From an uncultured beta proteobacterium (GTDB lineage Bacteria; Pseudomonadota; Gammaproteobacteria; Burkholderiales; Burkholderiaceae_C): 64,000 nt of DNA. This document shows, piece by piece, positions 14,687 through 23,561 of the stretch. Each line of letters opens with the position of its first letter. The first letter of the stretch is position 1. The notes beneath the pieces were generated by a model. The model searched no databases and had not been told where the DNA came from. It saw only the letters and a program-made list of their open reading frames with translations. The position numbers and the translations under genes were made by a program. Location of the stretch: NCBI GenBank assembly GCA_903886275.1, contig CAISLN010000127.1:1-64000 (forward strand), written 5' to 3'.

Positions 14687-17600
14687 ATGCATCCATCACG
14701 GTTGAGTTCCGACCATTGGTTTTGGCGCAAGGCGCCCTGGCTACCGGCCATTGTGTTCCTGCTGGGCTTGGCACTCTCCGGTGCTGCGGCCCTGGTGCGG
14801 CAAATCGACATCGACCGGGACGCCGAGAACGAATTCCAGCTCAGCACGCTGCGACTCTCGAACGAAATCAACCGCCGCTTTGGCGTTCCGATCTACGGCT
14901 TGAACGGGCTCAAAAGCATTTATGCCGCCCATCCAACGGTCAAACGCGCAGAGTTTCGCGCAGCTGTTGAGTCGCGCAACCTCATCAAAGAATTCCCCGG
15001 CGTACGCGGGTTTGGCTTTGTAGCGCCGCTCAAGCGGGCCCAAATGCCGGCCTTTGTTGCCGCCCAGCGGGCCGACGGTGCACCCGGCTTCGCCATTCGC
15101 CAACTGACTCACAAGGACCTTGAAGACAGTTTTGTCGTCCAGTTTGTTGAACCGCTCCACGACAACCTCGGAGCCCTCGGCTTGGACATTGGCTCTGAGG
15201 CCGTGCGCCGCAGCGCGGCCCAACATGCCGTGGACACCGGCGAACCCACCATGACCGATGCCCTCCTATTGGTGCAAGACCCGCAACAGAGGTCAGGTGT
15301 GTTGCTGTATGTACCGGTATACGCACATGGCGCGGACCTGGCCACGGTACCAGGGCGCCGTTCGGCGCTGCTTGGCCTGATGTCCGCGCAGATTGTGATC
15401 CATGAGTTGCTGCAGGACGTCAGCGCAGCAACCGGCAGCCGGCTGGATTTCGAACTCCACCAAGCTGCACCCAAAAGCGCACTGTTCTTCGCCAGCAAGC
15501 AGCAAGGGCGCCAACCTGCACCGACAACGCTGCAGGAGCCACGTTTTACGAGCATCCGGGCCGCCTCACTTGCGGGTCAGGAACTGAGCCTGCACATGGG
15601 CAGTTCGCCGGCGTTTGACGCCCAGATCGACCAGCGAACGCCCTGGCTGATTTTTGCCATGGGCAGCCTTTTCGCAAGCCTGCTGGCGCTGTTTTTGCGC
15701 CAGCGACTGCTGGGTTATGCCGCGCTCAAATCGCTGGTAGACCAGCAAACGGCCGAACTCAACCAGGAGCGTTTGCGCCTGCAGTCCACACTGCAAACGG
15801 CCAACCAAGAGCTGACCTCGCGCAACGAAGAAAAGCGCAAACGGGCCGCAGAGTTGCTGATCGCCAATGAAGAGCTGATGTTTCAAAGCGAAGAAAAAGG
15901 CAAACGCGCGGCCGAACTGATCATCGCCAACGAAGAGCTGGTCTTTCAGAGCGAAGAAAAGGGCAAACGTGCGGCCGAGCTGCTGATCGCCAACGAAGAG
16001 CTGATCTTTCAGAGCGAAGAAAAGGGCAAACGTGCGGCCGAGCTGCTGATCGCCAACAAAGAGCTGCTCTTTCAGAGCGAAGAAAAAGGCAAACGCGCGG
16101 CCGAGCTGCTCATCGCCAACAAAGAGCTGCTCTACCAGAGCGACGAAAAGGGCAAGCGCGCGGCCGAGCTGCTGATCGCCAACCAAGAGCTGATCTTTCA
16201 GAACGAAGAAAAGGGCAAGCGCGCGGCCGAGCTGCTGATCGCCAACGCAGAGCTGATCTACCAGAGCGAAGAAAAAGGCAAACGGGCGGCAGAGCTGACT
16301 GCGGCCATCCAATTGGCCACTGCCGCCAACGATGCCAAATCGGCGTTTCTGTCCAATATGAGCCACGAGATTCGCACCCCCATGAACGGGGTGATTGGCA
16401 TGTTGGACTTGCTGCAGCAGACCCCATTGGAGCCGGTGCAAAAGCGCATGCTCGCCACGGTTCAGCAATCGTCCACTGCCCTGCTGAAAATTTTGAACGA
16501 CATTCTGGATTTGTCCAAAATCGAGGCCGGCATGCTGGCTGTCGAGCGCATTCCCACCCCTTTGCGCGAGTTGCTCGAAGAGGTGACGCAGATGATGCTG
16601 GCCGACTGCAATGCCCATGGCATCAGCCTGTCCTTGAGCGTGTCGCCCGCCCTGCCGCAGGTGATCATGATAGACCCGACCCGGCTGCGCCAGGTGCTGT
16701 TTAACCTGATGGGCAATGCCGTCAAATTTACCGGTGGCCAGTCCGACAAGCAGGCCAAGGTGATGCTGATTGCAGAGCCCTGCACCAGCCTGCAAGGCGA
16801 GGCTTGGGTCAGGCTGCGGGTGCTGGACAACGGCATTGGCATCAGCCCGCAGGAGCAGGAAAAGTTGTTTCAGCCCTTCACGCAGGCCGACTCGGGCACG
16901 GCGCGCAAGTTTGGCGGAACCGGCCTGGGCCTGAGCATCAGCCAGCGCCTGGCCCAGTTGCTTGGCGGCAGCATTGTGCTGCGCAGCGAGCTGGGAAAGG
17001 GCTCCGAATTTTCCCTTGAACTGGCGCTGGAATTGCCGGCCCCCCCAGCCATCCCTTTGCCTGGCCAAAAGCTGCAGGGCATACAGGTGTTGGCCGCGAT
17101 AGCGGATGAGGAGCTGTGCAAAATTGTCGCCTCCTACGCCCTGGATGCCCACGCAACCGTGACGCTATGGCCCAGCCTGGATGCGCTGCGCCAACAGCTG
17201 CTCCACATGGCGTCCAATGGCGAACCCAGGGTGGTGGTGCTGGCTGCGGATGTCCCCGCAGATGCCAGCGCGCTGGCGCTTCCCACAGGAGTGGCCCTGG
17301 TTCAATTGCTGCGGCCCACCGACATCACCGTGGCCCGTGCGGGCGTGGTTTGCGGCTACCCGCTGCTCTACAACGAGCTGATGGTCGCCATCGCCCAAGC
17401 GGGCGGCCAACTCAGCCCGATCAAACCGCCGATTGCGCCGGTGACAGAGGGCCTGCTCAGGCACAGGGCACCGAGCGTCGAGCAGGCGGTGGCACTGGGC
17501 CAACTGGTGCTGCTGGCCGAAGACAACGAAACCAATCGCGATGTCATCACCGAACAACTGCACCTGCTGGGCTATGCCTTCGAAGTGGCCGAAGACGGCT

Positions 17601-18259
17601 TGCAGGCGCTGGCCCTGTGGCGCAGCGGGCGCTACGCCCTGCTGCTCACCGACTGCCACATGCCCAATATGGACGGCTACGAATTGACACAGGCCATTCG
17701 CCAGGCAGAGCCTGCGGGCACCCGCTTGCCGATTGTGGCTGTGACCGCCAATGCCATGCAGGGTGAGGCCGAGCGTTGCCGCCAACGCGGCATGGACGAC
17801 TATCTGTCCAAGCCCATGCGCATGGCAGACCTGGCCCCCATGCTGCGAAAGTGGCTGCCCTTGGCACAGGCGCACGAATGCCTGCTAGCGGCCGATGCTG
17901 CAACGGCAATGCCCTCTGATTGGGATGCCAGCACCTTGGGGCAAATGGTGGGCGACGACAGTGCCACGCACAAGCGCCTGCTGGAACGCTTTTTGGTGAA
18001 TGCACAAAAGCAACTCGCAGCCATTGCGCTGGCCGCTGGCACAGGCGACTTCAACGAAGCGGCCGATCTGGCCCACTCCCTTAAATCGGCCTCACGCATG
18101 GTGGGCGCCCTGCGCTTGGGCGACCTGTGCGAACAGATCGAAACCTCCGGCAGCTCTGACGATGGCGCGGCCTGCCTGCCGCTGTGTCAGGCGCTGGAGC
18201 CGACCTTGGCCCCGGCCCGCGACCGCATCACCAGCCACCTGGAAACCTTGGCTGTGTAG
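14687..18259 (+). CDS. Hybrid histidine kinase: CHASE, 21-aa coiled-coil repeats, HisKA, HATPase, receiver, HPt
   Basis: 1190 aa counted from ATG 14687; a GTG at 14615 in frame is an alternative, neither with a strong Shine-Dalgarno. Order: a transmembrane helix near residues 15-38, a periplasmic CHASE-type sensor (~70-260, RNLIKEFPGVRGFGFVAP), and a second membrane helix near 320. Next is an eight-unit 21-residue coiled-coil array (373-540), then HisKA with SHEIRTPMNG (His560) and the HATPase N box (LFNLMGNAVKF), G1 (DNGIGIS) and G2 (GGTGLGLSIS). A degenerate receiver (~780-890) is followed by a true receiver (LLAEDNETN, TDCHMPNMDG with Asp989) and a C-terminal HPt (LAHSLKSASRM, His1130). 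It is a BarA/ArcB-like phosphorelay kinase. The partner regulator is not in the window. Confidence 0.9.
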   Translation: MHPSRLSSDHWFWRKAPWLPAIVFLLGLALSGAAALVRQIDIDRDAENEFQLSTLRLSNEINRRFGVPIYGLNGLKSIYAAHPTVKRAEFRAAVESRNLIKEFPGVRGFGFVAPLKRAQMPAFVAAQRADGAPGFAIRQLTHKDLEDSFVVQFVEPLHDNLGALGLDIGSEAVRRSAAQHAVDTGEPTMTDALLLVQDPQQRSGVLLYVPVYAHGADLATVPGRRSALLGLMSAQIVIHELLQDVSAATGSRLDFELHQAAPKSALFFASKQQGRQPAPTTLQEPRFTSIRAASLAGQELSLHMGSSPAFDAQIDQRTPWLIFAMGSLFASLLALFLRQRLLGYAALKSLVDQQTAELNQERLRLQSTLQTANQELTSRNEEKRKRAAELLIANEELMFQSEEKGKRAAELIIANEELVFQSEEKGKRAAELLIANEELIFQSEEKGKRAAELLIANKELLFQSEEKGKRAAELLIANKELLYQSDEKGKRAAELLIANQELIFQNEEKGKRAAELLIANAELIYQSEEKGKRAAELTAAIQLATAANDAKSAFLSNMSHEIRTPMNGVIGMLDLLQQTPLEPVQKRMLATVQQSSTALLKILNDILDLSKIEAGMLAVERIPTPLRELLEEVTQMMLADCNAHGISLSLSVSPALPQVIMIDPTRLRQVLFNLMGNAVKFTGGQSDKQAKVMLIAEPCTSLQGEAWVRLRVLDNGIGISPQEQEKLFQPFTQADSGTARKFGGTGLGLSISQRLAQLLGGSIVLRSELGKGSEFSLELALELPAPPAIPLPGQKLQGIQVLAAIADEELCKIVASYALDAHATVTLWPSLDALRQQLLHMASNGEPRVVVLAADVPADASALALPTGVALVQLLRPTDITVARAGVVCGYPLLYNELMVAIAQAGGQLSPIKPPIAPVTEGLLRHRAPSVEQAVALGQLVLLAEDNETNRDVITEQLHLLGYAFEVAEDGLQALALWRSGRYALLLTDCHMPNMDGYELTQAIRQAEPAGTRLPIVAVTANAMQGEAERCRQRGMDDYLSKPMRMADLAPMLRKWLPLAQAHECLLAADAATAMPSDWDASTLGQMVGDDSATHKRLLERFLVNAQKQLAAIALAAGTGDFNEAADLAHSLKSASRMVGALRLGDLCEQIETSGSSDDGAACLPLCQALEPTLAPARDRITSHLETLAV
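15803..16306 (+). repeat. Eight tandem 63-bp (21-residue) coiled-coil repeats
   Basis: Eight in-frame units of exactly 63 bases run from 15803 to 16306. Each unit encodes 21 residues: it begins NEEL, NKEL, NQEL or NAEL, continues with F or Y then Q, and contains EEKGKRAAELLIA. The first unit is the most diverged (NQELTSRN) and the last ends ELTAA. 21 residues equals three heptads, so each added or lost unit keeps the coiled-coil register between the membrane and HisKA. Near-identical middle units suggest recent duplication and possible length variation by recombination. Confidence 0.9.
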
Positions 18260-18335
18260 AGCGCGACCGGGGCCATGCCAGCCCCCGTCAGGCGGCGCGC
18301 TGGCTGCTCGGGCGCTGCGTTGGTGCTGCTTTAGC

Positions 18336-18357
18336 AAGCGCAGCGGCTTTTGCGCTT
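18336..18357 (+). terminator. Weak candidate hairpin downstream of the kinase
   Basis: AAGCGCA (18336-18342) and TGCGCTT (18351-18357) form a 7-bp stem with an 8-base loop, followed by TAATC rather than a U-run. It could be a weak terminator or a pause between the kinase gene and the TIGR02285 gene 150 bases on. Not convincing on its own. Confidence 0.25.
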
Positions 18358-18410
18358 TAATCACGCAAAGACAGGCACCACGCCCAAGCACAGGGAGAAA
18401 GGGAGTTCAC

Positions 18411-19316
18411 ATGCCATTGCTTGCCCACCCGCTGCGTCGCCTGCTGTGCATAGTCTGCCTGCTGCTGTGCAGCGCCACCGCGCAGTCGGCGACCATTACC
18501 TGGCTGTTTTGGGACTTCCCTCCGGGCACCCTGGTCTCGGGCGGGCAACCCAGCGAGGGCTATATCGACGCGGTCATCAAAATGCTCACCCAGGCCTGGC
18601 CAGAGGCACAGCACCAGTTGGTGACCACGAGCACCGACAATGCGCTGGCCTCGCTGAACCGGGGGGTCGAGGCCTGCTATGTGAGCGCCATCATGACGCC
18701 CGAGCGCGAGCGCATCTACTACATGACCCAAACCCTGCTGGTCGAGCCCCACAGCCTGATTGCAAGGGCCGAGATCGCTGGCAAGCTGGCCAAGAACGCA
18801 CAGGCAGAGGTGCTGCCGGCGCAGCTGTTTGACCGCACCGATGTCGCTGGCGTGTTGGCCCAAAACCGCAGCTATTCGCCCCTGCTCGATGCCCTGCTGG
18901 ACAAACGCGCCAGCAACGCCAGCATCAGCAGGGTCCGCCAGGTGCCGGGCACCAGCAATATTTTGATGATGCTGGCCAGTGGGCGGGGCGACTACACGCT
19001 TGAATACGGCACTTCCTTTCAATACCAGCTCACGCAACATCCACGGCTATCCAATAGCGCGCTGGTGGTGCTGCCGATTGCCGGCGGCAGACCGGTGCCC
19101 GTGGGCATTGCCTGCCCGCGCACGGCCTGGGGACGCGGCGTCATCCAAAAGGCCGACGCCCTGCTGGTCAAGCTGGCACGGCGCCCCGACTACTTTGACG
19201 CCTGGAAGCGCTGGCAACCTGCGGCCATGCAAAAAACCATGGCACCCCACATCAGCGCCTTTCTGCGCCAGCGCGTACTGCCTACGGACCCGAATAAATT
19301 CGGTCCGCCTCCTTGA
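18411..19316 (+). CDS. TIGR02285 family periplasmic solute-binding-like protein
   Basis: 301 aa, ATG preceded by GGGAG. The N-terminal ~25 residues are a Sec signal (LLCIVCLLLCSATAQSA). The mature protein has the layout of family-3 extracellular solute-binding proteins: ITWLFWDFPPG, GYIDAVIKMLTQAWPEA, EACYVSAIMTPERERIYYMTQ, GDYTLEYGTSF. This matches TIGR02285, a conserved proteobacterial family with no known ligand. It follows the hybrid kinase in the same direction, so a ligand-sensing partnership with the CHASE domain is conceivable but unproven. Confidence 0.75.
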   Translation: MPLLAHPLRRLLCIVCLLLCSATAQSATITWLFWDFPPGTLVSGGQPSEGYIDAVIKMLTQAWPEAQHQLVTTSTDNALASLNRGVEACYVSAIMTPERERIYYMTQTLLVEPHSLIARAEIAGKLAKNAQAEVLPAQLFDRTDVAGVLAQNRSYSPLLDALLDKRASNASISRVRQVPGTSNILMMLASGRGDYTLEYGTSFQYQLTQHPRLSNSALVVLPIAGGRPVPVGIACPRTAWGRGVIQKADALLVKLARRPDYFDAWKRWQPAAMQKTMAPHISAFLRQRVLPTDPNKFGPPP

Positions 19317-19338
19317 GGCTTGCGGGGTTCCTTGAGGC

Positions 19339-21729
19339 TTAGCGCGGCTTGCGCGCTGTCTTGCTCGCAGCACCGGTAACGCGCGGGGGCAGACCGGTGT
19401 GCTGGGTTAAAAGGCGGCCCTTGACTGGCTGGCTGGCCGGTGTGGCTACCCCAGTCTTTGCCACCACAGGGGTCGAATTCTTTTTGCGCGCGCTCTGGTA
19501 GGCACCGTCATTGAGCGGTTGGAAGGTGGGGATCAAATGGTGTTTGCCATTGCCCACCAGGTCGGCGCGGCCCATGGCCTTGAGCGTCTCGCGCAACAGC
19601 GGCCAGTTGGCCGGATCGTGGTAACGCAGGAAGGCCTTGTGCAGACGCCGGCGCTTTTCACCGCGCACGATGTCCACGGTCTCGTCATCGCTCTCGGCCT
19701 TGCGGTGGATCTTGCGCAAGGTGTTGCGCCCGCTGTGGTACATGGCCGTGGCCGTGGCCATCGGGCTGGGGTAGAAGGTCTGCACCTGGTCGGCCCTGAA
19801 GCCATGCTTCTTGAGCCACACCGCCAGGTTCATCATGTCGGAGTCGGTGGTGCCGGGGTGCGCTGCGATGAAGTAGGGCACCAAGAATTGCTTCTTGCCG
19901 GCCTCCAGCGAAAACTTGTCAAACAGCTGTTTGAACTTGTCGTACGAGCCAATGCCGGGCTTCATCATCTTGGTCAGCGGGCCCTGTTCGGTGTGCTCGG
20001 GCGCGATCTTCAGGTAGCCACCCACATGGTGCTGCACCAACTCCTTGATGTATTCCGGGCTCTTGATGGCCAGGTCGTAGCGCAGACCCGAGCCGATCAA
20101 AATTTTCTTGATGCCCTTGAGCGCCCTGCCCCTGCGGTAAATGTTGATCAGCGGGCCGTGGTCGGTGCCCAGGTTCTGGCAGATGCCGGGGTAGACGCAG
20201 CTGGGCTTGCGGCAGGCCGCTTCGATCTCGGGGCTCTTGCAACCCAGGCGGTACATATTGGCAGTGGGCCCACCCAGGTCGGAGATGGTGCCGGTAAAGC
20301 CCTTGACCTTGTCGCGGATGTCCTCGATCTCTTTGATGACGGAGTCTTCCGAGCGGCTCTGGATGATGCGCCCCTCATGCTCGGTGATGGAGCAAAAGGT
20401 GCAGCCGCCAAAGCAGCCGCGCATGATGTTGATGGAGAAGCGGATCATCTCCCAGGCCGGGATCTTGGTGGCGCCGTCATGGCCGCCCTTCTCGTCGGCA
20501 TATTGGGGATGCGGGCTGCGCGCATAGGGCAAATCGAACACCATGTCCATCTCGGCGGTGGTCAGCGGGATGGGTGGCGGGGTGATCCAGACATCGCGCG
20601 CGGTCACTCCTTCGCCATGCGCCTGCACCAGGGCACGGGCGTTGCCGGGGTTGGTTTCCAGGTGCAGGATGCGGTTGGCGTGGGCATACAGAATCGGGTC
20701 GCTCTTGACCTGCTCGTAGCTGGGCAGGCGGATCACCGAGCGATCGCGCGGTGGCACCTTGAGCTTGGCCTTGAGCGCTGGGTTGGGATAAAAGGTGATG
20801 GGCGTGGCGATCGCCTTGGAAGCTGCGGCCTTCACGCCGGTGGCCGGGCTACCGGCACTTTCGGCTTCAGCGGCAACCGCCTTGGCCTGGTCTTCCTTGG
20901 CGCAGGTGGCACCCTGCTCTGCCGCTTGCTCACTGGTCGTCATGTAGGGGTTGACATGGGCCTCGACCCGGCCAATCTCGTCCACGCTCGATGAGTCAAT
21001 CTCGAACCAGTCTTTGCCGGTCTCGTCGTCGGGGCGGCGCACAAAAGCGGTGCCCCGCACATCGGTGATGGACAGCACCGGTTCACGTGCTGCCAAACGG
21101 TGCGCAATTTCCACCAGGGCACGCTCGGCATTGCCATACAGCAGCAGGTCGCACTTGGCATCCACCACGATGGAGCGGCGCACCTTGTCGCTCCAGTAGT
21201 CGTAATGGGCAATGCGGCGCAGGCTGCCCTCGATGCCGCCCAGTATCAGCGGCACATCCTTGAAGGCCTCGCGGCAGCGCTGGCTGTACACAATGGCCGC
21301 GCGGTCCGGGCGCTTGCCCGCCACATCGCCCGGCGTATAGGCGTCGTCGGTGCGGATTTTGCGGTCCGCCGTATAGCGGTTGATCATGGAATCCATGTTG
21401 CCCGCCGTCACGCCCCAGAACAGATTGGGTTTGCCCAAGGCTTTAAAGGCCTCGGCGCTGGTCCAGTCGGGCTGGGCGATGATGCCCACCCTGAAGCCTT
21501 GGGCTTCCAACATACGCCCGATCACGGCCATGCCAAAGCTGGGGTGGTCCACATAGGCGTCGCCGGTGACCAGGATCACATCGCAGCTGTCCCAGCCCAG
21601 CTTGTCCATCTCGGCGCGGCTCATGGGCAGGAAGGCGGCCGTGCCAAAGCGGCTCGCCCAGTACTTGCGGTAACTGGACAGGGGTTTGGCGGCGCGCGCG
21701 AAAAAAGAGACGTCTAGGGGGGCGTTCAT
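19339..21729 (-). CDS. ygiQ: YgiQ-type radical SAM protein
   Basis: 796 aa from the ATG at 21729 (MNAPLDVSFF), the usual family start; the frame is open further upstream. The radical SAM cluster motif is GCFGGCTFCSIT at about residues 435-445 (CxxxCxxC). An N-terminal domain (DVILVTGDAYVDHPSFG) resembles a B12-binding-like fold, followed by a DUF3362-type C-terminal half containing GTTDSDMMNLAVWLKKHG. Residues ~265-315 form an Ala/Lys-rich insert specific to this lineage. The family's substrate is unknown. It is divergent from the aot transport operon. Confidence 0.9.
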   Translation of the reverse strand: MNAPLDVSFFARAAKPLSSYRKYWASRFGTAAFLPMSRAEMDKLGWDSCDVILVTGDAYVDHPSFGMAVIGRMLEAQGFRVGIIAQPDWTSAEAFKALGKPNLFWGVTAGNMDSMINRYTADRKIRTDDAYTPGDVAGKRPDRAAIVYSQRCREAFKDVPLILGGIEGSLRRIAHYDYWSDKVRRSIVVDAKCDLLLYGNAERALVEIAHRLAAREPVLSITDVRGTAFVRRPDDETGKDWFEIDSSSVDEIGRVEAHVNPYMTTSEQAAEQGATCAKEDQAKAVAAEAESAGSPATGVKAAASKAIATPITFYPNPALKAKLKVPPRDRSVIRLPSYEQVKSDPILYAHANRILHLETNPGNARALVQAHGEGVTARDVWITPPPIPLTTAEMDMVFDLPYARSPHPQYADEKGGHDGATKIPAWEMIRFSINIMRGCFGGCTFCSITEHEGRIIQSRSEDSVIKEIEDIRDKVKGFTGTISDLGGPTANMYRLGCKSPEIEAACRKPSCVYPGICQNLGTDHGPLINIYRRGRALKGIKKILIGSGLRYDLAIKSPEYIKELVQHHVGGYLKIAPEHTEQGPLTKMMKPGIGSYDKFKQLFDKFSLEAGKKQFLVPYFIAAHPGTTDSDMMNLAVWLKKHGFRADQVQTFYPSPMATATAMYHSGRNTLRKIHRKAESDDETVDIVRGEKRRRLHKAFLRYHDPANWPLLRETLKAMGRADLVGNGKHHLIPTFQPLNDGAYQSARKKNSTPVVAKTGVATPASQPVKGRLLTQHTGLPPRVTGAASKTARKPR

Positions 21730-21902
21730 CAGGGATACCGGGGGGGAATAAGGGGGGAGTGTACGGTTTCGCGCAAGCCATTGGCAGGGCCAAGGGTACT
21801 GTGGCTTGGCCCAACACAGTGGCCTGTGCACTCCATCGTGCACCGCGCGCTACCGTACAAACCCCAAGGGTTTAGTTAGAACCGGCACCAAAATTGCGTG
21901 CT

Positions 21903-21930
21903 TTGGACCGTAGAATCAAATTTTTATCAT
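21903..21930 (+). promoter_or_regulatory. Candidate promoter of the aot operon
   Basis: TTGGAC (21903-21908) and TATCAT (21925-21930) are separated by 16 bases, about 45 bases before the aotJ start. The -10 is one base from consensus, but the -35 matches poorly. A plausible sigma-70 site only, chosen by eye. Confidence 0.3.
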
Positions 21931-21974
21931 CCACCCGCCCCTAGACCTGTCCGGGGCATCCCAAGGAATCGAAT

Positions 21975-22811
21975 ATGAAGAAACTGCTTTTGACGTTGGC
22001 TGCTGTCTCCCTGCTTGCCGCATGCGGTAAAAAAGAAGAAGCTGCGGCTCCTGCGGCTGCCCCTGCTCCTGCCGCCTCCGCCCCCGCGCCCGAAGCAGCT
22101 GCGCTCAAGGTCGCCATTGATCCCACCTACGAGCCCTTCACCTTCAAGACCGCCGACGGCAAGCCCACCGGCTTTGATGTGGACATGGCCACCGCCCTGT
22201 GCGAGCAAATCAAGCGCAAGTGCGAGTTTGTCGAACAGGCCTGGGACAGCATGATCCCCGGACTCAACGCCAAGAAGTACGACGTGATCATCAGTTCCAT
22301 GTCCATCACCGATGACCGCCTGAAGGAAGTGGACTTCACCGACAAGTACTACAACACGCCCAGCCGCATCGTGTTGAAGAAATCCATCAAGTTCACCGAC
22401 ATCGCTTCCCTCAAGGGCAAGAAGCTCGGCGTCTTGAAGGGCAGCACGCAAGAGAAATACGCCTTGGGTGATCTGAAGCCCGCCGGTGTGGTGGTGAACT
22501 CCTATGACGCACAAGACCAGGTCTACCTGGACATCAAGTCCGGCCGTCTGGACGGCACCGTGGCCGACTTCCTGGAAGTCTCCGGTGGCTTCCTGTCCAA
22601 GCCTGAAGGCGCCAACTACGTCCTGGTGGGCCCTGACCTGAAGGACCCCAAGTACTTTGGCTACGGCGCCGGCATTGCCCTGCGCAAGGGTGAAGACAAG
22701 CTCAAGGGCGAGTTGAACGAAGGCATCAAGGCCATCCGCGCCACCGCCGCTTACAAGACCATGGCCGACAAGTACTTTGCCAAGTACAACATCGATATCT
22801 ACGGCGAATAA
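21975..22811 (+). CDS. aotJ: Basic amino-acid ABC transporter binding lipoprotein
   Basis: 278 aa. It has a lipoprotein signal with LLAACG (Cys17), followed by an Ala/Pro-rich tether of about 28 residues (EEAAAPAAAPAPAAS), unusual in soluble periplasmic HisJ/ArgT relatives and consistent with a membrane-anchored receptor. The body is an SBP family 3 fold: KVAIDPTYEPFTFK, GFDVDMATALCEQIK, MSITDDRLKEVDFTDKYY, and GTVADFLEVSGG. Fits arginine, ornithine or histidine binding; specificity is inferred. First gene of an aotJQMOP-like operon; a hairpin with a U-run follows it. Confidence 0.85.
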   Translation: MKKLLLTLAAVSLLAACGKKEEAAAPAAAPAPAASAPAPEAAALKVAIDPTYEPFTFKTADGKPTGFDVDMATALCEQIKRKCEFVEQAWDSMIPGLNAKKYDVIISSMSITDDRLKEVDFTDKYYNTPSRIVLKKSIKFTDIASLKGKKLGVLKGSTQEKYALGDLKPAGVVVNSYDAQDQVYLDIKSGRLDGTVADFLEVSGGFLSKPEGANYVLVGPDLKDPKYFGYGAGIALRKGEDKLKGELNEGIKAIRATAAYKTMADKYFAKYNIDIYGE

Positions 22812-22820
22812 TCGAGACAG

Positions 22821-22854
22821 CGACAGCGCGTAGATAATTCGCGCTGTCGTTTTT
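22821..22854 (+). terminator. Rho-independent terminator inside the aot operon
   Basis: CGACAGCGCG (22821-22830) pairs perfectly over 10 bases with CGCGCTGTCG (22840-22849), with a 9-base loop, immediately followed by TTTTT. It sits between the binding-protein and first permease genes. This is a textbook intrinsic terminator; partial read-through would give more binding protein than membrane components. Confidence 0.85.
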
Positions 22855-22874
22855 ATTTGTTGGATAGGCAAGCG

Positions 22875-23561
22875 ATGAACGGTTATTATTTTTCGATATT
22901 GCACGGTGCGCTGCTCACAGTGGGCGTATCGCTGCTGGCCCTGCTGGTGTCCATTGTGCTTGGCCTCTTGGGCGCCGCCGCCAAGCTCTCGGGCAACAAG
23001 CTGCTGGTGGCCATCGCCACTGGCTACACCACGGTGATACGCGGCATTCCCGATCTGGTGGTGATGCTGCTGGTGTTCTACGGTGGCACGATTGGCCTGA
23101 ACCATTTGATCGAGCTGACGGGGAGCACGCAGCACATCGACATCAATCCCTTTTTTGCCGGGGTGCTCACCATCGGCTTTATTTACGGCGCCTATATGAC
23201 CGAGTCATTCCGCGGCGCCATCCTCAGTATCCCCAAGGGTCAGATGGAAGCCGCCTGGGCCTTTGGCATGGGCCGGCTGCAAACCTTTGTTCGCATCACC
23301 GCGCCGCAAATGGTGCGCTATGCCTTGCCGAGCTTTACCAATAACTGGCTGGTGCTGATCAAGGCCACCGCCCTGGTCAGCCTGATTGGCCTGCAAGAAA
23401 TGACTTACCTGGCCAAGCAGGCCAGTGCGGCCACGCGCTCGCCCTTTGCTTTTTTCCTGTTTACCGCAGGCCTGTTTCTCGTCTACACCACGGTCTCCCT
23501 GTATGCGCTGCGCAAGCTCAATGAGCGCTTTAGCCTGGGCGCCAAGAGGGCCGCGCTATGA
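22875..23561 (+). CDS. aotQ: Basic amino-acid ABC transporter permease
   Basis: 228 aa from ATG 22875 after AGG; a TTG 18 bases upstream is less likely. HisQ/ArtQ-type inner-membrane permease with about five helices (LLTVGVSLLALLVSIVLGLL at the start; AFFLFTAGLFLVYTTVSLYA near the end). The cytoplasmic EAA loop that contacts the ATPase is visible at MEAAWAFGMGRLQTFVRITA, and VIRGIPDLVVMLLVFYGG is the usual second-helix signature. It overlaps aotM by 4 bases (ATGA), indicating translational coupling and heterodimer assembly. Expression depends on read-through of the terminator just upstream or an internal promoter. Confidence 0.9.
   Translation: MNGYYFSILHGALLTVGVSLLALLVSIVLGLLGAAAKLSGNKLLVAIATGYTTVIRGIPDLVVMLLVFYGGTIGLNHLIELTGSTQHIDINPFFAGVLTIGFIYGAYMTESFRGAILSIPKGQMEAAWAFGMGRLQTFVRITAPQMVRYALPSFTNNWLVLIKATALVSLIGLQEMTYLAKQASAATRSPFAFFLFTAGLFLVYTTVSLYALRKLNERFSLGAKRAAL

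Noticed and set aside
15803..16306. CRISPR-like regular repeats
   Set aside because: Units are contiguous 63-bp coding repeats in frame, with no spacers and no cas genes.
15566..17152. 528-codon frame on the minus strand opposite the kinase repeats
   Set aside because: It is the antisense reading of the 63-bp repeat and kinase domains. The repeated product reflects the repeat, not a gene.
22857..22875. Longer aotQ start at the TTG at 22857
   Set aside because: The ATG at 22875 has an AGG site and a family-typical N-terminus. The TTG lies right after the terminator U-run.
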